From an uncultured Lentisphaerota bacterium (lineage in GTDB: Bacteria; Verrucomicrobiota; Lentisphaeria; Oligosphaerales; CAITYL01): a stretch of DNA of 64,000 nucleotides. The stretch's first letter is position 1; the number at the start of each line of letters is the position of its first letter. Positions 20,991 to 30,480 of this stretch are shown here, in pieces. The DNA is taken from the NCBI GenBank assembly GCA_903921725.1, contig CAIXRA010000040.1, positions 1 to 64,000 on the forward strand, in the 5' to 3' direction. Made by a program: the position numbers and the translations under genes. The notes under the pieces were generated by a model. The model worked only from the letters and a program-made list of their open reading frames with translations, searched no databases and was not told where the DNA came from.

Positions 20991-21635
20991 ATGAAGTTCA
21001 ACCTGCTGGACATCCTCCTGCCCCGCGAGACCAAGTTCTTCACCTATTTCACCGAACAGGTGGATGTGTTCGTTGAGGGCAGCAAGCTCTTCAAAAAGTT
21101 GGTCACCAACCTCGACATGCTCAGCGAGGCGGAGATTCGGAACAGCCTTGCCGAGATCAAGGAATGCGAACTCCGCGGCGACGCCGTCGAGCAGAAGATC
21201 ATCACGGAGCTGCGCCAGACCTTCATCACGCCGATCGACCGCGAGGACATCCACACGATGGCCATCAACATCGACCGCTGCCTGGACATCCTCAACAGTG
21301 TTTCCCGCAAGATTGATATCTATTCAATCCGCAAGGTGCCCGCCAATGTCCGCCGCTTTGCGGACGTCATTGTTGAAATCGCCGAGGAGATGGGCCGGCT
21401 CGTCAAGGCACTCCGCAACCTCAAGGACGTCTCTGAAGTCTCCAAGAAGATGCATCTGCTGGAGAACAAGGCCGACGAGCTCTTCCACCAGAGCATGGCC
21501 GAGCTCTTCAAGGACAACATGGATCCCATTGATGTGATCCGGCTCAAGGAACTTTACGAACACTTGGAGTCGGTTGTGGACTGCGCCGACTATATCGGCA
21601 AGCTCGTCCGCGGCGTCGCCGTGAAACAGGGGTAA
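20991..21635 (+). CDS. DUF47 family (PhoU-like) phosphate transport accessory protein, copy 1
   Basis: This 214-residue cytosolic all-helical protein belongs to the DUF47/PhoU-like group, whose genes commonly sit beside PiT permeases and are thought to regulate phosphate uptake. The PhoU-like repeats carry acidic E-x-x-x-D stretches (KECELRGDAVEQKI and VDCADYIGKL). AAGGGA precedes the ATG. The PiT permease gene begins 5 bp after its stop, so they form one operon. The protein differs at only 8 of 214 positions from the copy at 22813. Confidence 0.88.
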   Translation: MKFNLLDILLPRETKFFTYFTEQVDVFVEGSKLFKKLVTNLDMLSEAEIRNSLAEIKECELRGDAVEQKIITELRQTFITPIDREDIHTMAINIDRCLDILNSVSRKIDIYSIRKVPANVRRFADVIVEIAEEMGRLVKALRNLKDVSEVSKKMHLLENKADELFHQSMAELFKDNMDPIDVIRLKELYEHLESVVDCADYIGKLVRGVAVKQG

Positions 21636-21640
21636 CCTCC

Positions 21641-22723
21641 ATGCCGGATCAACACATGCTGTTCCTTCTGCTGATCGTGGTCGTGGTCGTGGCGCTGGCC
21701 TTCGATTTCCTCAACGGCTTTCATGACGCAGCCAACGCCATCGCCACCATCGTGGTGACCCGAACGCTCACCCCGGGGCAGGCAGTCATCCTTGCCGGCG
21801 TCGCCAACTTTTTCGGCTATTGCACAATCACGCTTGGGTTTGGCACCGCGATCATGAAGACGGTCGGCAAGGGCGTGGTGGATCTCCAGCACCCGGGGAT
21901 TGCTGGCGCTCACGACCAGATGGTCATCCTGCTCGCCGCCCTGCTCGGTGCCGTGCTGTGGAACATTATCACCTGGCTGCTCGGCCTGCCCACATCCAGC
22001 AGCCACGCGCTCATCGGCGGACTGGCGGGTAGCATCATCGCCGCCGTCGGATTTGGCGGCTTGGGCATGGACAAACTCATCATCTTCGGGCATACGTTCC
22101 ACATGCTCGGCATCTTCAAGGTCATGCTCTTCATCATCATCGCCCCACTGCTGGGACTGCTGGGCGCCGCGCTGTTCACCGTTCTGGTGCTCTGGATCTG
22201 CAAACCGCTGCGGCCGGCCACGGCCAACGCGGCCTTCAAGAAACTCCAGATCGTCTCCGCCACTTGGTACAGCTTCGGCCACGGCATGAACGACGCGCAG
22301 AAGACGATGGCCATCATCATGATGGCGCTCATCGCCTACGACAAAACCAAATACTCACTCTCAACCCCCGAACATTGGGTGGTCCTTTCCTGCTACGCGG
22401 CCATCGGCCTCGGCACCATGTTCGGCGGCTGGCGCATCGTCAAGACCATGGGCACCAAAATCACCAAGATCCGGGCCATGGAAGGGTTCTGCGCGGAGTC
22501 CGCCGCCGGCCTGGTGCTCATGGGAACCGCGCACTGGGGCGTCCCGGTCAGCACCACCCACGTCATCGCCGGCTCCATCATGGGGGTCGGCACCATCGAA
22601 CAGGCCGCCAAGGTGCGCTGGGTCACCGCCCGCAACATCATCTGGGCTTGGATCCTGACCATCCCCCTCACCGCCGCTTTCACCGCGCTGGTGTATCTGG
22701 CCCTCCATGCGGCACTCGCATAA
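21641..22723 (+). CDS. PiT-family inorganic phosphate permease, copy 1
   Basis: This 360-residue inner-membrane transporter of the PiT (PF01384) family imports phosphate with a cation. The two inverted signature repeats are visible: the N-terminal FDFLNGFHDAANAIATIVVT and the central FGHGMNDAQKTM, plus PTSSSHALIGG and VSTTHVIAGSIMG. About ten hydrophobic segments are present. It is the downstream partner of the DUF47 gene 5 bp before it. The second PiT copy at 23454 is clearly related but much more diverged than the accessory proteins are. Confidence 0.92.
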   Translation: MPDQHMLFLLLIVVVVVALAFDFLNGFHDAANAIATIVVTRTLTPGQAVILAGVANFFGYCTITLGFGTAIMKTVGKGVVDLQHPGIAGAHDQMVILLAALLGAVLWNIITWLLGLPTSSSHALIGGLAGSIIAAVGFGGLGMDKLIIFGHTFHMLGIFKVMLFIIIAPLLGLLGAALFTVLVLWICKPLRPATANAAFKKLQIVSATWYSFGHGMNDAQKTMAIIMMALIAYDKTKYSLSTPEHWVVLSCYAAIGLGTMFGGWRIVKTMGTKITKIRAMEGFCAESAAGLVLMGTAHWGVPVSTTHVIAGSIMGVGTIEQAAKVRWVTARNIIWAWILTIPLTAAFTALVYLALHAALA

Positions 22724-22812
22724 ACCCGGCCGGCCCGACATGCAAAACCGGTTCGGCGGACTATCTTATGTCCGTCAAAACGCCGTCCGTTTTTGCCATA
22801 CAGAGGGCCCCC

Positions 22813-23457
22813 ATGAAGCTCAACCTGCTGGACATCCTCCTTCCCCGCGAGACCAAGTTTTTCACCTATTTCACCGAACAGGTGGATGTGTTCGTCGAGG
22901 GCAGCAAGCTCTTCAAAAAGCTGGTCACCAACCTTGACACGCTCAGCGAGGAGGAGATCCGGAACAGCCTTGCCGAGATCAAGGAATGCGAACTCCGCGG
23001 CGACGCCGTCGAGCAGAAGATCATCACGGAGCTGCACCAAACCTTCATCACGCCGATCGACCGCGAGGACATCCACACGATGGCCATCAACATCGACCGC
23101 TGTCTGGACATCCTCAACAGCGTCTCCCGCAAGATTGACATCTATTCAATCCGCAAGGTGCCCGCCAATGTCCGCCGCTTTGCGGACATCATCGTTGAAA
23201 TGGCCGAGGAGATGGGCCGGCTCGTCAAGGCACTCCGCAACCTCAAGGACGTCTCTGAAGTCTCCAAGAAGATGCACCTGCTGGAAAACAAGGCCGACGA
23301 ACTCTTCCACCAGAGCATGGCCGAGCTCTTCAAGGACAACGTGGATCCCATTGATGTGATCCGGCTCAAGGAACTTTACGAGCACTTGGAGTCGGTTGTG
23401 GACTGCTCCGACTATATCGGCAAGCTCGTTCGCGGCGTCGCCGTGAAGCAGGGATGA
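22813..23457 (+). CDS. DUF47 family (PhoU-like) accessory protein, copy 2
   Basis: This 214-residue near-duplicate of the product at 20991 has 8 substitutions, mostly conservative (F3L, I-to-M, V-to-I, M-to-V). The ATG at 22813 is placed by alignment with copy 1. Its stop overlaps the start of the second PiT gene (ATGA), so the pair is coupled. The near-identity contrasts with the divergence of the two permeases and suggests recent duplication or gene conversion of this gene alone. Confidence 0.88.
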   Translation: MKLNLLDILLPRETKFFTYFTEQVDVFVEGSKLFKKLVTNLDTLSEEEIRNSLAEIKECELRGDAVEQKIITELHQTFITPIDREDIHTMAINIDRCLDILNSVSRKIDIYSIRKVPANVRRFADIIVEMAEEMGRLVKALRNLKDVSEVSKKMHLLENKADELFHQSMAELFKDNVDPIDVIRLKELYEHLESVVDCSDYIGKLVRGVAVKQG

Positions 23458-24620
23458 TCCCAAACATGCCATTTGCCGCCATTCATGTTGACCAGCACAC
23501 GCTCTTGATTCTGGTTGTCACGGTCATCGTCATCGCCTTGATCTTCGACTTCCTCAACGGCTTCCACGATGCGGCGAATGCCATCGCCACCATCGTCATC
23601 ACCCGGACGCTGACCCCCGGCCAGGCGGTCATCATGGCGGGCGCGGCCGAATTCCTCGGCTACTTCATGGGCGGCGCCGCCGTCGCCAGGATGATCAGCT
23701 CGGGCATCGTCAACATTGACAAGCTCGCCGAGCCCGACGCCAAGCTCATCATGGTTTTGGCCGCCCTCCTCGGAGCCGTCACCTGGAACGTTCTCACCTG
23801 GCTTTGGGGGCTGCCCAGCTCCAGCAGCCACGCGCTCATCGGCGGGCTGATTGGCAGCATGCTCGCCGCCGTCGGCTACAACGGGCTGGCCCTCAGCGAC
23901 TCGATGGTGTTCTTCGACAAGTCCTGCCTCCAGTTCACCCTCCATCTCCCCTGGATGCTCCCCGCCAAACTGATCCTGATCTGCGCCTTCATTTTTATTG
24001 CGCCGCTGCTGGGCATGTTCTTCGCGGCCGTCGTCACGCTGGGCGTCATCTGGATCTTCCGGAAAACGCGGCCGGCCACCGCCGGCGCGATCTTCAAGAA
24101 GCTGCAGCTCATCTCCGCCGCCTGGTACTGCACCGGCCACGGGCGCAATGACGCGCAAAAGACCATGGGCGTCATCGCACTCGCCATGCTGGCCGGCGGC
24201 CTCACGACCGCCAAAGTCACCAAGGACAACCCCGTCCCCCTCGAAAACTGGGTCGTTCTCGCCTGCTACGTCGCCATTGCCCTCGGCACCATGTTTGGCG
24301 GCTGGCGCATCGTGAAAACCATGGGGACCAAGATCACAAAGATTCGCCCGATGGAAGGATTCTGTGCCGAAACATCCGCCGGCTTGGTGCTCATGGGCAC
24401 TGCCCACTTCGGCATGCCCTGCTCCACCACCCATGTCATCTCCGGCGCCATCATGGGCGTGGGCGCCGTCGAGCAGGCATCCAAGGTCCGCTGGAACACC
24501 GCACGCACCATCATCTGGGCTTGGATTCTGACCATTCCGCTGACCGCCGTCTACACGGCCATCGTCTACTGGGTCATCAATGCCATCTACGTGGCCATCC
24601 GCACACCCGCAGCAGGCTGA
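23454..24620 (+). CDS. PiT-family inorganic phosphate permease, copy 2
   Basis: This 388-residue membrane protein is homologous to copy 1 (21641), with the same signatures: FDFLNGFHDAANAIATIVIT, PSSSSHALIGG, TGHGRNDAQKTM and CSTTHVISGAIMG. In the central motif GMN becomes GRN. Compared with copy 1 it carries an extra hydrophobic/loop segment after the first half (SMVFFDKSCLQFTLHL) and a longer C-terminus. The ATG at 23454 overlaps the preceding stop; an ATG at 23466 is an alternative. Having two permease/accessory pairs may give different affinity or expression, which is inference. Confidence 0.9.
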   Translation: MIPNMPFAAIHVDQHTLLILVVTVIVIALIFDFLNGFHDAANAIATIVITRTLTPGQAVIMAGAAEFLGYFMGGAAVARMISSGIVNIDKLAEPDAKLIMVLAALLGAVTWNVLTWLWGLPSSSSHALIGGLIGSMLAAVGYNGLALSDSMVFFDKSCLQFTLHLPWMLPAKLILICAFIFIAPLLGMFFAAVVTLGVIWIFRKTRPATAGAIFKKLQLISAAWYCTGHGRNDAQKTMGVIALAMLAGGLTTAKVTKDNPVPLENWVVLACYVAIALGTMFGGWRIVKTMGTKITKIRPMEGFCAETSAGLVLMGTAHFGMPCSTTHVISGAIMGVGAVEQASKVRWNTARTIIWAWILTIPLTAVYTAIVYWVINAIYVAIRTPAAG

Positions 24621-24638
24621 CGCCCCCGTGCGACGGGC

Positions 24639-24674
24639 ACACTGCCACCCAACATCGGGGAGGCTGTGTTTTTT
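24639..24674 (+). terminator. Possible terminator after the PiT operon
   Basis: ACACTGCC (24639-24646) can pair with GGCTGTGT (24662-24669), with one T-T mismatch, followed by a run of T. It lies just after the second PiT gene. Confidence 0.4.
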
Positions 24675-24864
24675 CTTATAAACCGTGGTCCGCCCACTTG
24701 ACGGAACGCCATTCTTGTGGTAGTAGTGGGTAGAGCCAGACGGAAACCGTAAACGGGTGGCAACCCAAGGACGGGAAAACGTCCAACCAAAGTCAGCAGA
24801 CCGTGTGGCACCCGGACGCCTGGCTCTACTGTTCCCCCAGCACCCATCGCCCCCGGGGTTCGTC

Positions 24865-26205
24865 ATGACCAAGATCAGCTTCATGGGTGCGGGAAGCACA
24901 GTCTTCGCGAAAAATGTCCTCGGGGACTGCCTGCTGACGCCGGCGCTGCGCGACGCACACATCGCCCTCTACGACATCGACGCCAAGCGCCTCGGCGAGT
25001 CCAGGCAGATGCTGGACAACCTCAACACGAACCTGAACGGCGGCCGGGCCGTCATCACCGCCCACTGCGGGGTCCGCAGCCGCCGGGCGGCCCTTCGCGG
25101 GGCGCTCTTCGTGGTGAACGCCATCCAGGTCGGCGGCTACGAGCCCTCCACGGTCATCGACTTTGAAATCCCCAAAAAATATGGCCTGCGCCAGACCATC
25201 GCCGACACCATCGGCGTGGGCGGCATCTTCCGCGCCCTCCGCACCATCCCCGTGCTGGACGGCTTTGCGCGCGACATGGAAGCCGTCTGCCCCGGCGCCT
25301 GGTTCCTGAACTACACCAACCCGATGTCCATCCTGACCGGGCACATGCTGCGGCGCACCGGCGTTCGCACCGTCGGCCTCTGCCATTCCGTGCAGGATTG
25401 CGCCCGCCGCCTGCTGCGGGAGGTCGGCATGGAGGAAGCCTATCCGGGCTGCCGCTGGCTCATCGCGGGAATCAACCACATGGCCTGGCTGCTAAAGATT
25501 GAAAAGGACGCCCGCGACCTCTATCCGGAAATCAAACGCCGCGCCTTCCGGATGAACGATCGCGCGCGCGCCGGAAAAACCCCGAAGCACGGAGACATGG
25601 TGCGCTTCGAAATCATGCGCCATTTCGGCTTTTATAACACCGAATCCTCCGAGCACACCGCCGAGTACCACCCCTACTTCATCAAGCGCACGCACCCGGA
25701 ACTCATCGCCGAACTGAACATCCCGCTCGATGAATACCCGCGGCGCTGCGTCGCCCAGATTGCCGGCTGGGAAAAACGGCGGTGTGAGTTGCTGGACGCC
25801 AAGGCGCTCCGGCACGAACGGACGGATGAGTACGCGTCGCACATCATGGAGGCCATGCTCACCGGCGCCCCGTACGAAATCGGCGGCAACGTGCTGAACC
25901 GCGGCGGGCTGATTCCAAATCTCCCGCATGACGCCTGCGTTGAAATTCCCTGCATGGTCAACCGCAACGGCATCGAGGGCTGCAGGGTCGGTGCCCTGCC
26001 GGAACAGCTCGCGGCGCTGAACCGCACCCACATCAACGTGCATGAACTCGTGCTCGAAGCCGCCGCCACCCTGCGCCGGGATAAAATCTACCAGGCCGCC
26101 ATGCTCGACCCGCACACGCGCGCCGAACTGGACCTGGACGAAATCCGCTGCCTCTGCGACGACCTCATCGCCGCGCACGGCGCGATGCTCCCGGCGTTCC
26201 GCTGA
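24865..26205 (+). CDS. GH4 family alpha-galactosidase/glucosidase (NAD- and metal-dependent)
   Basis: This 446-residue cytosolic glycosidase uses the redox-elimination mechanism of GH4. Visible elements are the N-terminal Rossmann motif ISFMGAGSTVFAKNV, the NYTNPM loop at about 149-154, CHSVQ with the Mn-ligand Cys173, and the AGINHMAW histidine near 205. The motif set is nearest the MelA alpha-galactosidase / alpha-glucosidase branch. The ATG at 24865 is set by the Rossmann strand; the frame is open upstream without a ribosome site. A weak promoter-like TTGACG with TAGTAG 17 bp downstream lies at 24698-24726. It converges with the secreted glycosidase-like gene. Confidence 0.88.
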   Translation: MTKISFMGAGSTVFAKNVLGDCLLTPALRDAHIALYDIDAKRLGESRQMLDNLNTNLNGGRAVITAHCGVRSRRAALRGALFVVNAIQVGGYEPSTVIDFEIPKKYGLRQTIADTIGVGGIFRALRTIPVLDGFARDMEAVCPGAWFLNYTNPMSILTGHMLRRTGVRTVGLCHSVQDCARRLLREVGMEEAYPGCRWLIAGINHMAWLLKIEKDARDLYPEIKRRAFRMNDRARAGKTPKHGDMVRFEIMRHFGFYNTESSEHTAEYHPYFIKRTHPELIAELNIPLDEYPRRCVAQIAGWEKRRCELLDAKALRHERTDEYASHIMEAMLTGAPYEIGGNVLNRGGLIPNLPHDACVEIPCMVNRNGIEGCRVGALPEQLAALNRTHINVHELVLEAAATLRRDKIYQAAMLDPHTRAELDLDEIRCLCDDLIAAHGAMLPAFR

Positions 26206-26329
26206 CCGCCTCCGCGGCCATTCCGGTTGTGCAGAAAAACGGCGTTGGCGGCGGTCCGCACACCCAGGCCAGCCCTGCCGCGCCGTCGCGCACTCCGGTC
26301 GCAACGAACGAAATATTCTCTGCCTCAGC

Positions 26330-29053
26330 TCAAGGGCCGAGCCAAAACTGATCGGGTGCCATTTCGGACAGGCGGGTTCCCCCATACAGGGCCGCTGATG
26401 TAATCCACCCGATCCCCAGGGTAAGCTGGCTACCCCCCCGCCAGGATCCGGGTTGTCCGCCGACATAGGTGCAGTTCGTCTGGTTATAATGTTCGGCCTG
26501 AATGCCGGGAACCTTGCCGAACATGGCCCCCGGCCGCGAGATCGTCTGGGTGCAGGCCTCAAACATAACGCGGCCGATCTGCTTGTAACGGTCGTCACCG
26601 GTAAGCAGGCCCAATCGATAGTAGTCGGGGGCCATGTAATAACCAAAGCAATCGATCTCCTGGTTTTGCGTTGAAATGAACGTCCAGCCAATGGTGTTGA
26701 CGTGGTCGTGCAGGAGAGGGCTTTGCGGCCTGAAGTACAGGCCGACATCATGAAAGTACATCCAGGTCAGGGTCAGGTCTGCGGCGTCTTTGGCCATCTG
26801 GAGGAATTTCGGCTCGAGCGTGGCCGCATAGGTTTCCAATGCCGCCCCCATCATGCCCCAGGCGGCCTCCTTGTCCTCCGAACCGGCATCAAGCGTCGCC
26901 CCCCACGGCGGTGCCGCCAGTGTTTCGCCGAATTCGCGCCAATAGGCATCCATCGCCTCGGCCGCCGCTGCGCGATACCGGGCATCACCGGTCATGATCG
27001 CCAGCTTGGCGAGTGGGACGACACAAAAGGCGCCGGCGGCGGAAAGCGATGAGACTGGAGGCTCGCCGGCCGCCGGCCAGTCGGCCGCTTTGCCATCGAC
27101 GGTCCAGCCTTTGGGAAACAACCCCTTGTGCTTCGGCGAACGCAGCAGGAATTCGCCGCCCCTTTTCAGGGCCGCCAACCATTCGTCCGCTTCCGGAAGT
27201 TTCATCCGCTGGCCAAGCTCGGACAAGCTGGCTAAATGAGTGAGGTTTTCCGCGTATTGCCGGCTGGCAAGCCCGCCCCATTCACGGCTGTCGCCAGCGT
27301 ACTCGCCGTAGTAAAGGCCGTCGACACCCGCGTGGGCATTCCGGACAAAGAACTGAACCGCCGACACCGCTTCCTGTTTCGCGGTTTCATCGCCCGTGCG
27401 CTCCGCCTGGCACAGGGTGCCATAGGCGATTGCCAAGCCGCCGCCGATCCAGGCATAGCCAAAATGGTTGCTGCCCGGCAGCATCCCATATCCCGCCGCC
27501 CCGGAAGCGGGAATTTCCGCCGGCGGCAGCAAATGGGTGATCCGCGGTTCTTTCCCCATCAATCCCCACGGTCCGAAAAGCTTGCGGGTGAACTCGATTT
27601 TGCCGCCTTGCTCGGCCAGCCCGATCTTCTCTCCGGCCGCCCCGGGTACCTTGGCAAACAGCCGCATCCCCCACGATTCGCCGCCGGGGGCGAGAATCTT
27701 GCGACCTTCCGCGGTCACCGGCGATTCGTTGTTTTTGTTGATCGCGGCGATTACGCGGTCGACGGTCTTGGTGAACCAGGCGTCAGCATCGGCAATCTCA
27801 ATGCCGATCACCTTGCCGGCGGCCCCCTCGGGGGCGGAATACGAATCCGGCTTGCCGGTCGCATGAAACTTGTAGATATCCTTCTTCCCGTCCGGCCTGA
27901 CAATGATCACGGCGTCGCCATCGACGATCTGCACGTTCCCGAAACGGACAAAGCCTGCCGCGTGGCCAGGCTTCAGTACGCCCTCCGGCTTGACGTACCG
28001 GGTCCGGCCATGATTGGCAATTAGAGTCATCGCTTTGGCAAACGGCACGTGCGGCGTCTCAATCGGCCGGAAGACATCATAGCTTTTCCACAGCGTTTCA
28101 CGGAAGGCATAACCGGTCTTGATCCCGGCCCCCAAGTCGAGATAGAGCGTCTTCGTGAAAACGGCCGGCCCCTGTACATCCAGATAGGCGTCGTCATAAG
28201 GGTCGAAGCCATTCAGGTGCCCATAGACCTGGCTTTTCTTGCCATTGGTCGCCACCGGACCGGACAGACTCAGCAGATCGACACAGCCCTGGCCGTATTC
28301 CAACCCCAGACTCCACCAGTGATCGTCGCCCTTGTGGCCCTGCTGGAGCTTCGATGGCTTGGCAAGCAGCGACCCATAGGTCCGGAGGCCGTTTACCGCC
28401 GATTCGATGTTGACCATCGGAACCGGCAGGCGATGTTCTTCGTACAGCCCAAGACCGCCAGGCACCGTCGAAATTCGGGTCCCGACCGTCGTTGAATTGG
28501 GATTGTTGTTGTAGAGCACGCCGGGCATGAGCAGCCGTTGATCGGTTCCCAGGGGCAGGCGGATGCGGCTTTCCAGCGTGATCTTCGGCTGGGTGCCAGG
28601 ACCGGAGTGGGCAAACGAGCGATCAATCCGCACCATCCCATGCTCCATTGAATAGACATCGGCGAACCACCAGGGCTGCCCGGCAATGTCGGCCGAAGCC
28701 GAGGCACGCACGCGGCCATCAGACAGCGGTTCGATTTTCTGGGCCTTGACGTGGTGCGGGACGGCGTACCATGAATCAATCCAATCAGAATACACACTCC
28801 ATACCCGCCCCTCCGGGAAGGCGGCGGCCTGTTGCCAGGAACCGGCGCACGGAAGCTCGAAAACAACATCGTAACCGGCCTGTCGGCTGCCGACAAAATG
28901 AACCCGCGGCGCGTCCGCCCCGCTTCCGAATACAAACCCGTCGGCAACCTCTTTCACGGATGGACCGACGGGCGCGGCCGACGCCGCGGCCGCAAGCAGC
29001 TGTACCACCAGTACGGCAACCGTGCCCTTCAGGACCGTGGCTTTGCTCATCAT
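26330..29053 (-). CDS. Large secreted glycosidase-like protein
   Basis: This protein of about 907 residues has a signal peptide (GTVAVLVVQLLAAAASAAP). The first 500 residues look like beta-sandwich domains. The C-terminal 400 residues are helix-rich with regular Trp/Tyr/Gly motifs (YGYAWIGGG-like, HYNQTNCTYVGGQPGSWRGG), reminiscent of an alpha/alpha toroid glycosidase. I cannot name the family. Its start (TGATG) overlaps the stop of the upstream GH43 gene, so the two are translationally coupled and probably act on one polysaccharide. A fragment of a paralogue survives at 53940-54120. Confidence 0.7.
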   Translation of the reverse strand: MMSKATVLKGTVAVLVVQLLAAAASAAPVGPSVKEVADGFVFGSGADAPRVHFVGSRQAGYDVVFELPCAGSWQQAAAFPEGRVWSVYSDWIDSWYAVPHHVKAQKIEPLSDGRVRASASADIAGQPWWFADVYSMEHGMVRIDRSFAHSGPGTQPKITLESRIRLPLGTDQRLLMPGVLYNNNPNSTTVGTRISTVPGGLGLYEEHRLPVPMVNIESAVNGLRTYGSLLAKPSKLQQGHKGDDHWWSLGLEYGQGCVDLLSLSGPVATNGKKSQVYGHLNGFDPYDDAYLDVQGPAVFTKTLYLDLGAGIKTGYAFRETLWKSYDVFRPIETPHVPFAKAMTLIANHGRTRYVKPEGVLKPGHAAGFVRFGNVQIVDGDAVIIVRPDGKKDIYKFHATGKPDSYSAPEGAAGKVIGIEIADADAWFTKTVDRVIAAINKNNESPVTAEGRKILAPGGESWGMRLFAKVPGAAGEKIGLAEQGGKIEFTRKLFGPWGLMGKEPRITHLLPPAEIPASGAAGYGMLPGSNHFGYAWIGGGLAIAYGTLCQAERTGDETAKQEAVSAVQFFVRNAHAGVDGLYYGEYAGDSREWGGLASRQYAENLTHLASLSELGQRMKLPEADEWLAALKRGGEFLLRSPKHKGLFPKGWTVDGKAADWPAAGEPPVSSLSAAGAFCVVPLAKLAIMTGDARYRAAAAEAMDAYWREFGETLAAPPWGATLDAGSEDKEAAWGMMGAALETYAATLEPKFLQMAKDAADLTLTWMYFHDVGLYFRPQSPLLHDHVNTIGWTFISTQNQEIDCFGYYMAPDYYRLGLLTGDDRYKQIGRVMFEACTQTISRPGAMFGKVPGIQAEHYNQTNCTYVGGQPGSWRGGSQLTLGIGWITSAALYGGTRLSEMAPDQFWLGP

Positions 29054-30183
29054 CAAAACGCCTCCGACATCTGTTTTTTTGAACCGCCCTCAGGCTTGGG
29101 CGTTGCCTTGATTGTGCCGGCGGCGGCCTTGGTAGACGTCGGCTGGCGCTGTTGCGGATGGACGATGCCATCAGCGCCGATCTCGACCGGCAGGATGCCG
29201 GGGCGTTCGCGCCATGGGGCACCGCCATCGTGCCCGAAATAGGTGGCCCACCACTGCTTGTTCTTGTCCTGGAAGAAATTGTTGTGTCCGCAGTAGGGCA
29301 GCGCCTCGTAGCGGGCGCTGTAAGGTCCGTAAATGTTCCGGGAAGTGGCGATGGCACAACTGTAACGGCCTTCAAATTGTTCGGAAGCGCACCAATAATA
29401 AAGTCCGCCGGCCTTGAACATGGAAATGCCCTCATAGCCGGCATGGAACTGATCCTGGCAGACCGTCGGGCACGCGGGGCCGTGGTGTTTGGCATTTGTG
29501 TCGTCAACGCCGGTCTTCAGCCAGCGGCAGGGTTCGGCCAGTCCGCTCATGTCGGGCTTCATCTTCGCAATCTTGCTGTTGTGCCAGAGGAAATAAACCG
29601 TGCCGTCGTCGTCCTGAAACAGCGAGGCGTCAATCTCGTCGCCGAGCCGCTCGTCAGGCTGCACGTCCACATAGGGGCCTTCCGGTTTTCCCGTGCTGCT
29701 CTTGAGCAGACCGCATCCGCTGTTCTTGGGATTCCAGTGGTCCCAGCCGGGAAAACTGTAGGTGAGCCAGAACGTGCCGTTGATGAAATGGACCTCGGGC
29801 GCCCACAGCGGGCATTTCTCGGCCATGTAGGGCTTGTGCCACGGGCTGGCCCCGGGTTTCCAGACGATGCCGAGCGGCTCCCATGCAGCATGGTCACGGT
29901 CGCGCGACTTCCACAGCCGGATGCCGTCCGGAGGATTGCTCGTCCCCGTCATATACCATGTCCCATCGGGACCGCTACAGATTGAGGTGTCGCGCAGATA
30001 GGTGTCCGTCAGCCTGCGCAGACCGGGCGGCGCGCCGACCACAGCGGAAGGGAGTTTGCCTGCCGACGGCGGGCCGGCGGCGGGCATATCTGGGGCGGCC
30101 GGCGCCGCGGTTGCGGGCAGCACCCCCGCCATCCAGCAGAAAACGAAAGTCATCATCGTGCGGAGAACTCGCATGACACTCAT
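29053..30183 (-). CDS. Secreted glycoside hydrolase family 43-like protein
   Basis: This product of about 376 residues starts at the ATG at 30183, which follows a strong AGGAGGAGGG. It has a signal peptide (VLRTMMTFVFCWMAGVLPATA) and a five-bladed beta-propeller typical of GH43. Blade motifs include YLRDTSICSGPDGTWYMTGT (catalytic-base Asp region), CPLWAPEVHFINGTFWLTYS and GDEIDASLFQDDDGTVYFLW. The family mainly cleaves arabinans, xylans and galactans. The downstream glycosidase-like gene is coupled through TGATG. A promoter candidate lies at 30335-30362. Confidence 0.82.
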   Translation of the reverse strand: MSVMRVLRTMMTFVFCWMAGVLPATAAPAAPDMPAAGPPSAGKLPSAVVGAPPGLRRLTDTYLRDTSICSGPDGTWYMTGTSNPPDGIRLWKSRDRDHAAWEPLGIVWKPGASPWHKPYMAEKCPLWAPEVHFINGTFWLTYSFPGWDHWNPKNSGCGLLKSSTGKPEGPYVDVQPDERLGDEIDASLFQDDDGTVYFLWHNSKIAKMKPDMSGLAEPCRWLKTGVDDTNAKHHGPACPTVCQDQFHAGYEGISMFKAGGLYYWCASEQFEGRYSCAIATSRNIYGPYSARYEALPYCGHNNFFQDKNKQWWATYFGHDGGAPWRERPGILPVEIGADGIVHPQQRQPTSTKAAAGTIKATPKPEGGSKKQMSEAF

Positions 30184-30334
30184 CCCTCCTCCTCCTGCCG
30201 TCACCCCATCATCCGGTCACGCGCAATGCAGTCCAGAGGGTGGAGCGCAACGGCCGTTTCATTCATCTACCTACAAGCCCCACCCGCCGGAACAGCAGGA
30301 GAACGCGAGAGCCGTTGAATAAGCCTACGCTAAT

Positions 30335-30362
30335 AGCATATCGCAGACCCCGTGATTGTAAA
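30335..30362 (-). promoter_or_regulatory. Sigma70-type promoter candidate for the GH43 operon
   Basis: On the minus strand TTTACA (30362-30357) is separated by 16 bp from TATGCT (30340-30335). The predicted start site is about 145 nt upstream of the GH43 ATG. A hexanucleotide inverted repeat (CAAACC and GGTTTG, 30367-30372 and 30380-30385) and two direct copies of AAATGCTCAA (30360 and 30387) overlap or adjoin its -35 and could be operator sites. Confidence 0.45.
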
Positions 30363-30480
30363 TGCTCAAACCGTCAAAAGGTTTGCAAATGCTCAACGCA
30401 CTCAAGAAGATAACCGAATCACTCGTTGTTTCGCCATGCATCAAGAAGACCTATGCACATCATCATTACGGATATAGCCA

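Noticed and set aside
20991-23457. Duplicate DUF47 genes as an assembly artefact
   Set aside because: The flanking PiT genes are clearly different and the two DUF47 copies carry distinct substitutions, so the duplication is real.
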